Notes: a model not told the origin generated them from the sequence alone. Shown: positions 8,428 through 17,606, counted from the first letter of the stretch. The stretch: DNA of 64,000 nt from Pseudomonas fluorescens (GCF_000730425.1 NZ_CP008896.1:5208001-5272000); one strand, 5' to 3'. Program-made: numbers and translations.

Positions 8428-11400
8428 GTGTGGTTCACGACCCGATGGCACCAGTGCCTGCTGAGCGCGCTGCTGCTTGGCCACCTGCCTGCAAGCCTGG
8501 CCGCCGTCAGCCTGCCGTTCAACCTGGTGCCAGCGTTTATCACCCTGGCTCCCATGACCCTGGTGCCGGCGGAGCGGCAGTGGTTGGCACAGCACCGCAC
8601 CTTGAAAGTGGGGATTTCCATCGATGATTACCAGCCAATCGATATCACCCGCGATCGCAATCGCTACCAGGGCATCAGTGCCGACTACTTGAGCCTGGTG
8701 GGCGCGCGGCTCGGCGTGCCGATGCAGGTGATGGGTTTTGCCGAACGGGCCCAGGCCGTGGAGGCGTTGCGCGCCGGCAACATCGATATCCTCACCAGTG
8801 CCAATGGCTACGAACGGGATGTGCCCGGCCTGGCCTTTACCGCCGACTACATGCCCGACCGTTCGGTGGTGGTTGTGCGCGGTGATGACGCCATGCAGAA
8901 CGACGCGCTCCCCGACAAGAAGGTGGTGCTGCTCGATGGCTACGCCAACGTCAAGAACGTGCATGCAGCCTACCCGCAGAGCCACATCATGCTGGCCCCC
9001 AACCTCTACAGTGGCCTGGAGGCCCTGGAGCAGGGGGATGTGGATGCGTTTATCGGCAATGAAGTGATCGTGCGTGCCTACAAGTCCCTGCGTCCTTACC
9101 TGAACATGCAGATCAAGGAGCAAAGCCGCCTGGCGCCGATTGGCTTTGCCTTCGCCACGCGCCAGGCCGACCCCCTGCTGGGCACGATGATGGAGCGTGC
9201 GTTGCAAAGCATCGATGATTCGGTACACCGTGAGATCCTGGCCCGCTGGACGACTGGCCTTGGGGTGGACGTTGCGGGCGAGCGTATCCCCTTGTCGGCC
9301 GCCGAGCAGGCCTGGGTGTTGCAGCATTCCCATGTCGTGGTGGCGTCCCAGCAATACTCGCCCTATGTCTTCAAGGACAAGGACGGCCGGTGGGTGGGGC
9401 TCAATGTCGATCTGCTCAACCGCCTCTCGCGCATGACCGGTTTGCAGTTCGTCATGGAGGAAGTGTTTTCCACCGCGCAGACCCTGGCGCTCCTGGAAAA
9501 GGGCGGAGCGGATATGAGCACCACCCTGGTGGAAAACACCGAGCGCCGGCGGTTTCTCGATTTCAGCCATGGGTTTGGCGGCGCAGGCTGGGTGTTTGTC
9601 GAACGTATCGGGGCACCGCCAGTGACCAGCCTGAGCCAACTGTCAGGCGAGGTCCTGGCGCTGCCAGAACGGCATGTGCTGCAGGCCTATATCCGTCGCG
9701 AATACCCTGGAGTCCGCCTGCGACTGGTGGCTGACTACACCGAGGCTCGGGCCCTGGTGGCCCGGGGAGACGCAGTCGCGACCATCCAGAGCGAAGTGGA
9801 ACTGCAGAGTTACCCGGCCGATGAGTTGCGGGCCGGGCGCAGTGTCGATGGCAAGTGGTCCACTGACAGTCTGTCGGTACGCAAGGACCATCCCGAGTTG
9901 CTGAGTATTTTGAACAAGGCCCTGGAAGCGATGCCGGTCGCCGAATTGAGTGCCCTGCGCCTGCGCTGGATGGGCGCGGTGGCGGTTCCGGTGCCGGCCT
10001 GGCAGCGTGTACCGCCGTGGGCCTATTGGACGGTCGGCACGGCCTTGCTGTTTGTGCTGGTGTCGCTGGCCTGGAACAACCGGCTCAAGCGCCAGATTCG
10101 CCAGCGGGTCGAGGCCGAGCGGCGGCTCAATGATCAACTGGCGTTCAAGCGGGCCTTGCTCGACGGTATCCCCAACCCGGTGTTTGTGCGCGACCTTGCG
10201 GGGCGCTTGGTCACCTGCAACAAAAGCTATGAACAACAGATGGCCACCCGGCTTGAGCGGATTCGCGGCCTGACCTTGCCGGAGAGTGGAATACTGCCTG
10301 CCGCCACCGCTTTGCGCCTGCATGCGGGGCATATGGAACAACTGGCCACGCAGCAGTCGGTGTTTATCGACCGCCAACTGGAATTCAATGGCGGCATCGC
10401 CCATGTCTATCAATGGACCGTGCCGTTTTATGATGCCCAGAACCAGTTGCAGGGGTTGCTCGGTGGCTGGGTCGATATCAACGCGCGCAAGGTCCTGGAA
10501 ACCCAATTGATGGACGCCCGTCGTGCTGCCGATGAAGCGAATTTCGCCAAGAGCGCCTTTGTGTCGAACCTCAGCCATGAGATTCGTACACCGATGACGG
10601 CGATCATCGGCTTGCTGGAACTGGAGCAGGAGCGTGCGCTGGCCCTGGGCGCGCCGGTCTCCGAGGCGCTGCAGGTGGCCCACCGTTCGGCACGGGAGCT
10701 GATTGCCTTGATGGGCGATAGCCTGGACCTGGCGAAGATCGAAGCCGGCCACCTGCAACTGGCGCCCCAGACCACCGACTTGAAAGGTTTCTTCGAGGGT
10801 ATCCAGCGCCTGTTTGAAGCCACCGCGCAAAAAAAGGGCTTGCACCTGACCCTGGCTTTCGACCCACAGGCCCAGGGCTTTTACTGGTTCGACCCACTGC
10901 GCCTGCGCCAGGTCATGCATAACCTTCTGGGCAATGCGCTCAAGTTCACGGCGCACGGAGAAGTGCGCCTGCGTGTCGCCTGCCAGATGGACGCAGAGGG
11001 GCATGAATACCTGCACTTGTGCGTGGAAGACACAGGCCCAGGTATCAGCGTCGACCAACAGGCGCGGGTGTTCAGGCCGTTTATCCAGGGCAGTCCGCTG
11101 ACAGCCGCCGAACATGGCGGCACCGGGTTGGGCTTGAGTATCTGCCAGCAACTGGTGGACTTGATGGGGGGGCAAATCACCCTGCACAGCGTTTTGGGCG
11201 AGGGCACCACGGTGTGCATCGACCTGCGCCTGGACCGGGTCGGCAGTGACGATCTGCCCGCGCCCGCCGTGGCCATGCCTTTACTGACGGGGGCCCGGGC
11301 GCTGTCGGTACTGATTGTCGACGACCTGCCGGCCAACCGTCTGGTGCTGGCCCAGCAGTTGCAATTCCTCGGGCATCAGGTGGTAGCCCTCAATAGTGCC

Positions 11401-12012
11401 GAGGTGGCGTTGCAGCGCTGGCGCAGCGAGGCGTTCGACGTTCTGGTGACCGACTGTCATATGCCGGGCATGTCCGGTTATGCCCTGGCCGAGGCCATTC
11501 GCCAGATTGAGGCTCAGGAGCAGCGTCCGCGTTGCGCGGTGGTCGGCTGCACCGCCGATGCCCAGGAAGGCCAGGAACAACGCAGTCAGGTGGCAGGCAT
11601 GGATCTGCTGCTGGTCAAGCCGGTAACGTTGGAGCAATGGACCCAGGTGCTGGCCCGGGTCACGGCCGAGCCGGCCTTCGACCTGCAGGCCCTGCGCAAG
11701 ATGACCCAGGCCGACGGACCGGTCCTGCAAAGCATGTTGCAGGAACTGGCGAATAACCTGGAGCATGAGCATCGCCTCTTGGGCAGCGCCGTGGCCGAAC
11801 AGGACCGGGTGCAGTTGCGGGCCAGCCTGCATCGCCTCAAGGGGATTTGTTGCCTGGTGGACGCGCTGCCATTGGCCAGGGCCTGTATCGCGCTTGAGAC
11901 CAGCGCGCGGGAGCATCGGGCCGATGAACTAGCGCAGCGCTGGCAAACAGTGTCTGGGGCCATGGGGGAGTTGCAGGCGCAAATCCGGCCTTATCTGCAG
12001 GTACAAGAATAG
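8428..12012 (+). CDS. Unorthodox hybrid sensor histidine kinase, RocS1/BvgS-like
   Basis: 1194-residue inner-membrane sensor. After a signal peptide (about 1-25) come two bacterial SBP family 3 domains (about 50-280 and 290-515), a membrane segment (about 528-546), a PAS domain (about 565-690), HisKA with H717 (LSHEIRTPM), a HATPase with an N box (NLLGNALKF) and G boxes (DTGPGIS, GGTGLGLSI), a REC domain with D1009 (TDCHMPG) and an Hpt domain with H1135 (HRLKG). All phosphorelay residues are present. The GTG start at 8428 is supported by AAGGAA 9 nt upstream. The linked EAL response regulator and NarL-type regulator match the RocS1-RocR-RocA1 (SadARS) set of P. aeruginosa; orthology is inferred. 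The ligand is unknown. Confidence 0.9.
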   Translation: MWFTTRWHQCLLSALLLGHLPASLAAVSLPFNLVPAFITLAPMTLVPAERQWLAQHRTLKVGISIDDYQPIDITRDRNRYQGISADYLSLVGARLGVPMQVMGFAERAQAVEALRAGNIDILTSANGYERDVPGLAFTADYMPDRSVVVVRGDDAMQNDALPDKKVVLLDGYANVKNVHAAYPQSHIMLAPNLYSGLEALEQGDVDAFIGNEVIVRAYKSLRPYLNMQIKEQSRLAPIGFAFATRQADPLLGTMMERALQSIDDSVHREILARWTTGLGVDVAGERIPLSAAEQAWVLQHSHVVVASQQYSPYVFKDKDGRWVGLNVDLLNRLSRMTGLQFVMEEVFSTAQTLALLEKGGADMSTTLVENTERRRFLDFSHGFGGAGWVFVERIGAPPVTSLSQLSGEVLALPERHVLQAYIRREYPGVRLRLVADYTEARALVARGDAVATIQSEVELQSYPADELRAGRSVDGKWSTDSLSVRKDHPELLSILNKALEAMPVAELSALRLRWMGAVAVPVPAWQRVPPWAYWTVGTALLFVLVSLAWNNRLKRQIRQRVEAERRLNDQLAFKRALLDGIPNPVFVRDLAGRLVTCNKSYEQQMATRLERIRGLTLPESGILPAATALRLHAGHMEQLATQQSVFIDRQLEFNGGIAHVYQWTVPFYDAQNQLQGLLGGWVDINARKVLETQLMDARRAADEANFAKSAFVSNLSHEIRTPMTAIIGLLELEQERALALGAPVSEALQVAHRSARELIALMGDSLDLAKIEAGHLQLAPQTTDLKGFFEGIQRLFEATAQKKGLHLTLAFDPQAQGFYWFDPLRLRQVMHNLLGNALKFTAHGEVRLRVACQMDAEGHEYLHLCVEDTGPGISVDQQARVFRPFIQGSPLTAAEHGGTGLGLSICQQLVDLMGGQITLHSVLGEGTTVCIDLRLDRVGSDDLPAPAVAMPLLTGARALSVLIVDDLPANRLVLAQQLQFLGHQVVALNSAEVALQRWRSEAFDVLVTDCHMPGMSGYALAEAIRQIEAQEQRPRCAVVGCTADAQEGQEQRSQVAGMDLLLVKPVTLEQWTQVLARVTAEPAFDLQALRKMTQADGPVLQSMLQELANNLEHEHRLLGSAVAEQDRVQLRASLHRLKGICCLVDALPLARACIALETSAREHRADELAQRWQTVSGAMGELQAQIRPYLQVQE

Positions 12013-12024
12013 GACGCGTCCTAT
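12009..12024. promoter_or_regulatory. 16-bp perfect palindrome between the sensor and EAL genes
   Basis: ATAGGACGCGTCCTAT overlaps the TAG stop of the sensor kinase gene and lies about 60 nt before the next start codon. Its position suits an operator for a dimeric regulator, but no binding protein can be named. Confidence 0.4.
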
Positions 12025-12084
12025 GGGGTCTTGCCCGGGTTTTGGCTAATGTGAGCGATCTTGCACGTAGCCCCAGAGTTTTCC

Positions 12085-13314
12085 ATGCGCTCACTCAAAG
12101 TCCTGATCCTCGAAGACCACCCGTTCCAGCTGATGGCCCTGCACCAGATGCTCAATGCCAACGGCGTGTTCAACGTACTCACGGCCGATAGCGTCGAGGT
12201 CGCCCGCCAGTCGCTGGCAAGCAAGGGCCCTGTGGATATCGCCATCTGCGACTTGTACCTGGAACACGGCGACTCGCTGGGGCTGATCCGCGAAATGGCC
12301 GAGCACGGGCAGGCCCAGGTACTGGTCCTGCTGAGCGACGCCGATCCCGATGTGTTGGACGGTGTGGCGAGCATGGCGCGCCAGGCGGGGCTCAACGTGC
12401 TGGGGTGCATGCCCAAGCCGGCGTCCGCCACCGCCATCGGGCAAATGCTCGACGCTTGCCGGCAACGCTTGCGCCCGAGCCCGCAGGCCTTGTCCTGGGA
12501 ACGTGTGCATCAGATGCTGGGGGTCAGTGAGTTCACGGTGCAGCCACTGTGCACCGAGGTCGGCGAGGCCGCTATCGAGCGTTACGCCAGCGTCTGTTAC
12601 CAGCCCATCGTCAGCCAGACCGGTGATCTGCAAGGTGTGGAGGCGTTGGCCCGCTGGCAAGACCCGCAGCAGGGGCAGTTGATGCCCAGCGAGTTCCTGC
12701 CGCTGCTGGAGTTGGCGGGGCTGGAGCAGGCCTTTACCTGGTACGTGTTGGAACAGGTGTTGCGTCTTTGTGCCCAGGTGACCCGGGATACGGGCCGGGA
12801 ACTGCCGGTATCGGTGAACATTCCCGGGCGGGTGCTGGAGCAGGAGCACTTCGCGCTGAGCCTGCAAGGCTTGCTGCAGCGCTTTGCGGTACCTGCGCAC
12901 AACCTGACCCTGGAATTGGTGGAAACTTCGCGCCTGAAGACCGACAGCACCCATGTCACCGGTTTGCTGCGCCTGCGGATGATTGGTTGCAAGCTGTCGA
13001 TTGGCGATTTCGGCATCGGCGGCACCAGCCTGCAACGTTTGCTGGAACTGCCGTTCACCGAGTTGAAGATTCCCCCGGCGTTTGCCAGCGGCATGGCGGG
13101 TGACGAGCGCAAGTGTGCGGTGGTCGCGGGGGCCATGAGCATGGCCCGGCACCTGGGTGTCAGCGTGGTCGTGACCGGGATTGAAACCCTCGCCGACCGT
13201 GATGCGGTGCGTGCGCTGGGGCCGGCCTGGCTGCAGGGGTGCCTGATCGCCCATCCGATGAGTGCCCAGGTGTTGCAACACTGGCTGGCGCGATCTGCGG
13301 CAATTGCCCTGTAG
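12085..13314 (+). CDS. REC-EAL response regulator, RocR-like, with degenerate EAL domain
   Basis: 409-residue protein with an N-terminal receiver (about 1-125, phospho-acceptor D56, K111) and an EAL domain (about 165-405). In RocR-type enzymes the EAL domain hydrolyses c-di-GMP. Here E186-A-L, N245, E277, D308, K328 and Q384 are kept, but the first Asp of the DDFG motif is G307 (GDFGIG) and the first Glu of the EGVE motif is T364 (TGIE). Both are expected metal or catalytic positions, so phosphodiesterase activity is doubtful. The ATG at 12085 starts directly at the receiver domain; a TTG at 12061 is less likely. It lies 72 nt after the sensor gene, probably in one operon. Confidence 0.88.
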   Translation: MRSLKVLILEDHPFQLMALHQMLNANGVFNVLTADSVEVARQSLASKGPVDIAICDLYLEHGDSLGLIREMAEHGQAQVLVLLSDADPDVLDGVASMARQAGLNVLGCMPKPASATAIGQMLDACRQRLRPSPQALSWERVHQMLGVSEFTVQPLCTEVGEAAIERYASVCYQPIVSQTGDLQGVEALARWQDPQQGQLMPSEFLPLLELAGLEQAFTWYVLEQVLRLCAQVTRDTGRELPVSVNIPGRVLEQEHFALSLQGLLQRFAVPAHNLTLELVETSRLKTDSTHVTGLLRLRMIGCKLSIGDFGIGGTSLQRLLELPFTELKIPPAFASGMAGDERKCAVVAGAMSMARHLGVSVVVTGIETLADRDAVRALGPAWLQGCLIAHPMSAQVLQHWLARSAAIAL

Positions 13315-13399
13315 GAACCGGCCTGCACGACTTGTAGGCGCTGGCTTGCCAGCGATGGCGGTCGAATGGGCGATGCAAGACTCCGCCGGCGCCTACAAA
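13309..13399. repeat. Degenerate REP cluster between convergent roc-like genes
   Basis: Three REP-type pieces lie here: TGTAGGAACCGGCCTG (from about 13310), TGTAGGCGCTGGCTTGCCAGCGATGGCG (from about 13333) and an inverted GCCGGCGCCTACA near 13384-13396. It fills the space between the EAL gene and the convergent NarL-type regulator. Confidence 0.65.
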
Positions 13400-13401
13400 A
13401 C

Positions 13402-14064
13402 CTAGGCCAGCCCGTGTTCCTGCACATAGATGAACAACGCCGCATCGCTGATCAGCCCCAGCTTGCGCATGGCACTGACTTTCTGTGCGCTGACCGTCTG
13501 CTTGCTGCGATTGAGGTGCGCGGCAATCTCGCCCACCGTCTTGCCGCTCGCCAGCAGGCGGATCACTTCCAGTTCCCGGGGGGACAACTGGTGCTGCGAG
13601 TGCAGGCGATCAGCGCCCACGGCACCGGCCAGGGCCAGCGCCTGTTCAATGGTGCGGGCCACATAGGGCCGCTGCTGGCGCACCTGGTCGATGGCATCGG
13701 GCAATTCATCGGCCAGGCTGGCCTTGCTCAACAGGCCCATGACCCCCAGTTCGAGGATCGAGTGAAACAGGCCGGCGTTATTGAGCATGGTCACCACCAC
13801 GATGGGCAGGTGCGGGTAATGCCGGCGCAGGTGTTCGATCAGGCGCAGGCCGTCGGCCTGGGGTTCGGCGGGCATCATGAAATCGGTGACCAGTACATCG
13901 CAGGGGCAGTGTTGCAGCAGGGCGGCAAGGGCCTGGGGCGAGTTGGCCTCACCGACGATGCGCACCTGCTCGTCGCGTTCCAGCACCGCACGCAAACCGA
14001 TCAGGAAAATCGGATGATCGTCGGCGATGATAATGCGCAAGGTCTGTTCAGACGCGTCTCTCAC
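13402..14064 (-). CDS. NarL/FixJ-family response regulator, RocA1/BvgA-like
   Basis: 220-residue regulator with an N-terminal receiver (IIIADDHPIF, phosphorylatable Asp in VLVTDFMMP, Lys in LLSKASL) and a C-terminal LuxR-type helix-turn-helix (SPRELEVIRLLASGKTVGEIAAHLNRSKQTV). It is the probable DNA-binding output of the neighbouring sensor kinase, as RocA1/SadA is for RocS1 in P. aeruginosa. The GTG at 14064 is chosen over a TTG at 14079 because GGAG lies 6 nt upstream. It is convergent with the EAL gene and so has its own promoter. Confidence 0.9.
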   Translation of the reverse strand: MRDASEQTLRIIIADDHPIFLIGLRAVLERDEQVRIVGEANSPQALAALLQHCPCDVLVTDFMMPAEPQADGLRLIEHLRRHYPHLPIVVVTMLNNAGLFHSILELGVMGLLSKASLADELPDAIDQVRQQRPYVARTIEQALALAGAVGADRLHSQHQLSPRELEVIRLLASGKTVGEIAAHLNRSKQTVSAQKVSAMRKLGLISDAALFIYVQEHGLA

Positions 14065-14193
14065 GGTGTACTCCGGCAATAATCGAGAGATTCTAGCCTG
14101 TCGGCGGCTGTTTTCTCTCTGTCATCTTTGCCATGCATGCTCGATTGGCTCAGCTCAAAGGCGAACTTTGTGCGTTGGACGGTGGTCATTTAC

Positions 14194-14295
14194 CTGTAGG
14201 AGCGAGCTTGCTCGCGAAAAACGTCAACGATAATGCAAGCGTTCTGAATACCTGCGGCGCCCTCAGGTTTTTCGCGAGCAAGCTCGCTCCTACAG
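14194..14295. repeat. REPIN-like inverted REP pair (GAGCGAGCTTGCTCGCGA type)
   Basis: CTGTAGGAGCGAGCTTGCTCGCGAAAAA at the left and its inverted copy at the right enclose about 45 nt. The core sequence differs from the CCGGCTTGCCGG and CGGGCTTGCCCG types elsewhere in the window. Confidence 0.85.
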
Positions 14296-14332
14296 TGGGT
14301 CTTTTGTTTTCTCTGATTGAGTGGTGATCGAG

Positions 14333-14617
14333 ATGGAAAGTATCAGCCTATTGCTCGGCGAAGCGCTGAGCCCTTATCAGGTCACGCTGACTACCTCGGG
14401 TTTACACGGCGAGTGCCTGGTGACGGTGAAGAGCCCGACGGGCGCTATCGTGGTCGAACGCGAAGTGGATCGCGCACAACTGACCGACAAGCGCGCCCTG
14501 GTGGATGTGGTGGACTGCCTGCACCGCGACCTGAAAATCGCCGAAGGGCGCCTGGAACCCTCGGTGATCGCGGCCTTGCGCAACGCCGCCCAGACGCGTA
14601 TCACCGCCCAGGCATGA
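14333..14617 (+). CDS. DUF3509 family protein
   Basis: 94-residue protein of a small family I associate with Pseudomonas; function unknown. It has no signal peptide or membrane segment and is predicted cytoplasmic. The N-terminus MESISLLLGEALSPYQVTL and the middle segment GAIVVEREVD are the recognisable parts. The ATG at 14333 is used; a GTG at 14321 would add four residues. It stands alone, with a REPIN upstream and a strong terminator at 14737-14775 downstream. Confidence 0.75.
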   Translation: MESISLLLGEALSPYQVTLTTSGLHGECLVTVKSPTGAIVVEREVDRAQLTDKRALVDVVDCLHRDLKIAEGRLEPSVIAALRNAAQTRITAQA

Positions 14618-14736
14618 AGAAACTTTTATCTTTGGAACCTTCCTACAGGAGGGTGAGTCAGACGTTGTAACAACAAGATCAAGCATTGTGCTCCGGTGCT
14701 TGTCGCTTGTTGTACTGGTCTTTGTAGGCCACGTTT

Positions 14737-14775
14737 AACCCCGAGTTGTCTCCCCACTGCTCGGGGTTTCTTTTT
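14737..14775 (+). terminator. Intrinsic terminator downstream of DUF3509 gene
   Basis: AACCCCGAG and CTCGGGGTT form a 9-bp stem with a 14-nt loop, followed by TCTTTTT. It separates this gene from the convergent periplasmic-protein gene. Confidence 0.85.
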
Positions 14776-14787
14776 GCCCGGGATTTA

Positions 14788-15672
14788 TCAAGGCTGCGGT
14801 GTTTCGCTGAAAAACCTCGGGTTGTCCTTGAGGTATTGCTTGCGCATCATCGGGTCCAATCCGTTGGCGTAGGACTGAAGCAACGATTGCTGTGGAATAT
14901 TCTTCAACTCGCGGTTGATATGGCTGATGGCCTGGCGCCCCAACGGGGTGTCCGAGCAGCCGATATGGATCCGCTGATAACGCGGCATGCCCTTGATCGG
15001 ATAGAACACGAGGTCCTGGGGATCAATGCCCTGTTGTGCGGCCTGGTAGCGGATTTCCGTCCAGTATCCCAGCACGGCTTCCAACCGCCCCAGACGCTGC
15101 ATCTGTAACAGGCTGCCCAGGGCATCGTTGCCATAGTGGGGCGCTACCTTGAGCGGCGTGGCGTGGCTCAATTGCTCATCGGTGGCGGAGCCGTAGCTGC
15201 GCTCGGCAATCACCCCAAGGCGCGTCTGTTGCCCATCGAGAAACTTCGCCAGATCGAAGGTGCCCTCAACCACATAGGATGCCATGAGAGCCTGCTGGCT
15301 GCGGCGAATGGCAATGCCATTGCTCAGCACGGCGAACGCCTGCGTAGAAAAGACAATGGTTTTGGCCCGTGCCGGCGTCCACACCAACGATGGATCACAG
15401 GTGAAGGAGGGCGCCTGGAGCATTTGCATGCTGCGGGCGCGGTTGAGGTGCAGGATCTGGTGGGAGTACTGCGGCAGGCGCTCGATCAATAGCACCAGCA
15501 ACGTGTCCACGCTGCCCCGGCCCTTTTGCGGGCCCTCGAAAACAGTCATTGGCGGCAAGTCCCGTACTACCCAGGTCAGGGTGTCCTGAGCCTGGCCCGA
15601 TAGCGGCCAGACCCCGGGCAGCAGGGCAACGAGCCATAAACCACGCAGTGTCCTGATCAAACGGTGGGCCAT
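14788..15672 (-). CDS. Periplasmic solute-binding-like protein, TIGR02285-type
   Basis: About 294 residues with an N-terminal signal peptide (hydrophobic LWLVALLPGVWPLSG, cleavage likely near GQAQD). The rest resembles extracellular solute-binding proteins of family 3 (TWVVRDLPPMTVFEG, WTPARAKTIVFSTQAF, LGVIAERSYGS, LEAVLGYWTEI). No transporter genes are adjacent, so a sensing or orphan role is possible. The start is uncertain: ATG 15672 or ATG 15684, the latter only 13 nt after the stop of the CoA-transferase gene with GGAG almost touching it. Probably co-transcribed with that gene. Confidence 0.7.
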   Translation of the reverse strand: MAHRLIRTLRGLWLVALLPGVWPLSGQAQDTLTWVVRDLPPMTVFEGPQKGRGSVDTLLVLLIERLPQYSHQILHLNRARSMQMLQAPSFTCDPSLVWTPARAKTIVFSTQAFAVLSNGIAIRRSQQALMASYVVEGTFDLAKFLDGQQTRLGVIAERSYGSATDEQLSHATPLKVAPHYGNDALGSLLQMQRLGRLEAVLGYWTEIRYQAAQQGIDPQDLVFYPIKGMPRYQRIHIGCSDTPLGRQAISHINRELKNIPQQSLLQSYANGLDPMMRKQYLKDNPRFFSETPQP

Positions 15673-15697
15673 TATCTTGAGCATGCTCCAGGCTGCA

Positions 15698-16897
15698 TCA
15701 GATTGCGCCCTCCTTGCGCAGACGGGCCACGGCGGTACTGTCATAACCCAGGGATTGAAGGATCACGCCATTGTGTTCGCCCAACTGCGGCCCGACCCAC
15801 TCGCAACTGCCCGGCGTGTCGGAGAGTTTGGGGACGATGCCGGGCATCTGGAAATCCTTGCCGTCAGGCAACTGTGCCTTGAGGAACATTTCCCGGGCCA
15901 GGTATTGCGGGTCGCCAAGCATATCCTCGGCGCTGTAGATCCGGCTGGCAGGCACCTGGGCCTGGTTCAACTGCTCCACCACCTGCTCCAGTGGCAAACG
16001 GTTGACCCAGCGGTCGATCACGCCGTACAGCTCGTCGCGCCGGCTATCGCGGCCATCGTTGCTGGCCAGTTGTGGGTCATTGGCCAGGTCCTCACGGCCG
16101 ATGATCAGCATGAAGCGCTTGAAAATCGCATCGCCATTGGCGCCGATCTGCACATGCTTGCCATCGGCGGTGGTATGGATCGAGGACGGGGTAATGCCCG
16201 GCATGATGTTGCCGGTGCGCTCACGGATAAACCCGAATACATCGAACTCGGGGACCATGCTTTCCATCATCGCGAAGATCGCTTCATAGAGCGCCACATC
16301 CACCACTTGGCCGAGGCCCCCGTTGACCTCGCGATGGCGCAAGGCCATAAGCGCGCCAATCACCGCCCACAGCGCGGCGATGGAGTCGCCAATGGAAATC
16401 CCGGTGCGCACCGGCGGGCGGTCCTCGAAACCGGTGATGTAGCGCAGGCCCCCCATGGACTCACCGACCGCACCGAAGCCCGGTTGATCCTTCATCGGCC
16501 CTGTCTGGCCAAAGCCCGAGAGCCGGACCATCACCAGCTTGGGGTTCAGGGTGTGCAGGGTGTCCCAGTCCAGGCCGAGTTTTTCGAGGACGCCGGGGCG
16601 GAAGTTCTCGATCAGGATGTCGGCATCTGCCAGCAACTGCTTGAGGATCGCCAGGCCGTCGGGGTGCTTGAGGTTGAGGGTCAGGGACTTTTTATTGCGT
16701 GCCTGTACAAACCACCACAGCGACGTGCCTTCATACAGTTTGCGCCATTTGCGCAGCGGGTCGCCGCCGTCGGGGGATTCGACCTTGATCACTTCGGCCC
16801 CGAACTCGGCGCAGATACGCGAAGCGAACGGGCCGGCGATCAGGGTGCCCAGTTCGATGACTTTCAGGCCGGCAAGCGGTTTGGCGGTAAACGACAT
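15698..16897 (-). CDS. CaiB/BaiF family CoA-transferase
   Basis: 399-residue class III CoA-transferase that moves CoA between acyl groups, with an aspartyl-CoA intermediate. The N-terminal KPLAGLKVIELGTLIAGPF and EFGAEVIKVE segments and the GFGAVGESMGGLRYITG region are typical; the catalytic Asp is probably that in GISIGDSIAAL. Substrate cannot be told. It is a single gene followed 13-25 nt later by the periplasmic binding-like protein, an unusual partner for a cytoplasmic CoA-transferase. Confidence 0.9.
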   Translation of the reverse strand: MSFTAKPLAGLKVIELGTLIAGPFASRICAEFGAEVIKVESPDGGDPLRKWRKLYEGTSLWWFVQARNKKSLTLNLKHPDGLAILKQLLADADILIENFRPGVLEKLGLDWDTLHTLNPKLVMVRLSGFGQTGPMKDQPGFGAVGESMGGLRYITGFEDRPPVRTGISIGDSIAALWAVIGALMALRHREVNGGLGQVVDVALYEAIFAMMESMVPEFDVFGFIRERTGNIMPGITPSSIHTTADGKHVQIGANGDAIFKRFMLIIGREDLANDPQLASNDGRDSRRDELYGVIDRWVNRLPLEQVVEQLNQAQVPASRIYSAEDMLGDPQYLAREMFLKAQLPDGKDFQMPGIVPKLSDTPGSCEWVGPQLGEHNGVILQSLGYDSTAVARLRKEGAI

Positions 16898-17045
16898 GAG
16901 GATCCTTACAAGCGCAGGGCAGGTGTGTATTGCCTTTTAACATAGGCGAGTGGTGCAGGGATAAGGATGATGCAGCGCAGGATTCGTTGAATGGCCTCGC
17001 CATCGGTTAGACTGGCCGCCTTTCCCTGTCTCTAGAAGTCCGTTC

Positions 17046-17588
17046 ATGGCCCAGCCGTCCACGACCTACAAGTTTGAACTCAACCTGACCGACCTCGATC
17101 GTTCGGTGTACGAGAACGTCAAGCAAACCATCGCCCGCCACCCCTCGGAAACCGAAGAGCGCATGACCGTGCGTTTGCTGGCCTACGCCCTTTGGTACAA
17201 CGAGCAGTTGTCGTTTGGTCGTGGACTGTCAGATGTAGACGAACCAGCCCTGTGGGAAAAAAGCCTGGATGATCGGGTCCTGCACTGGATCGAAGTCGGT
17301 CAGCCCGATGCCGACCGCCTGACCTGGTGTTCGCGTCGCACCGAACGTACCAGCCTGCTGGCCTACGGCAGCCTGCGGGTGTGGGAAGGCAAGGTGGTGC
17401 CGGTGGCCAACAACCTGAAAAACGTGCATATCGCCGCCGTGCCCCAGGAAGTCCTGGAAACCCTGGCCAAGGACATGCCACGGGTGATCAAGTGGGATGT
17501 GATGATCAGCGAAGGCACGCTCTTCGTCACCGATGATCGCGGCCAGCACGAAGTGCAACTGCAGTGGCTGGTTGGCGAGCGCGGCTGA
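17046..17588 (+). CDS. yaeQ: YaeQ family protein
   Basis: 180-residue conserved protein with a PD-(D/E)XK nuclease-like fold; biological role is poorly defined. The start TYKFELNLTDLDRSVYENV and the segments FGRGLSDVDEPALWEKSLDD and HWIEVGQPDADRL are family hallmarks. Length is normal. It lies upstream of recJ in the same orientation, separated by a short REP palindrome. Confidence 0.92.
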   Translation: MAQPSTTYKFELNLTDLDRSVYENVKQTIARHPSETEERMTVRLLAYALWYNEQLSFGRGLSDVDEPALWEKSLDDRVLHWIEVGQPDADRLTWCSRRTERTSLLAYGSLRVWEGKVVPVANNLKNVHIAAVPQEVLETLAKDMPRVIKWDVMISEGTLFVTDDRGQHEVQLQWLVGERG

Positions 17589-17606
17589 TGATGTAGAGCC
17601 GGGCTC

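Noticed and set aside
14194..14295. A possible CRISPR-like array from repeated 25-bp motifs
   Set aside because: The copies are inverted, only paired, and scattered across the window as REPINs; there is no regular spacing or cas gene.
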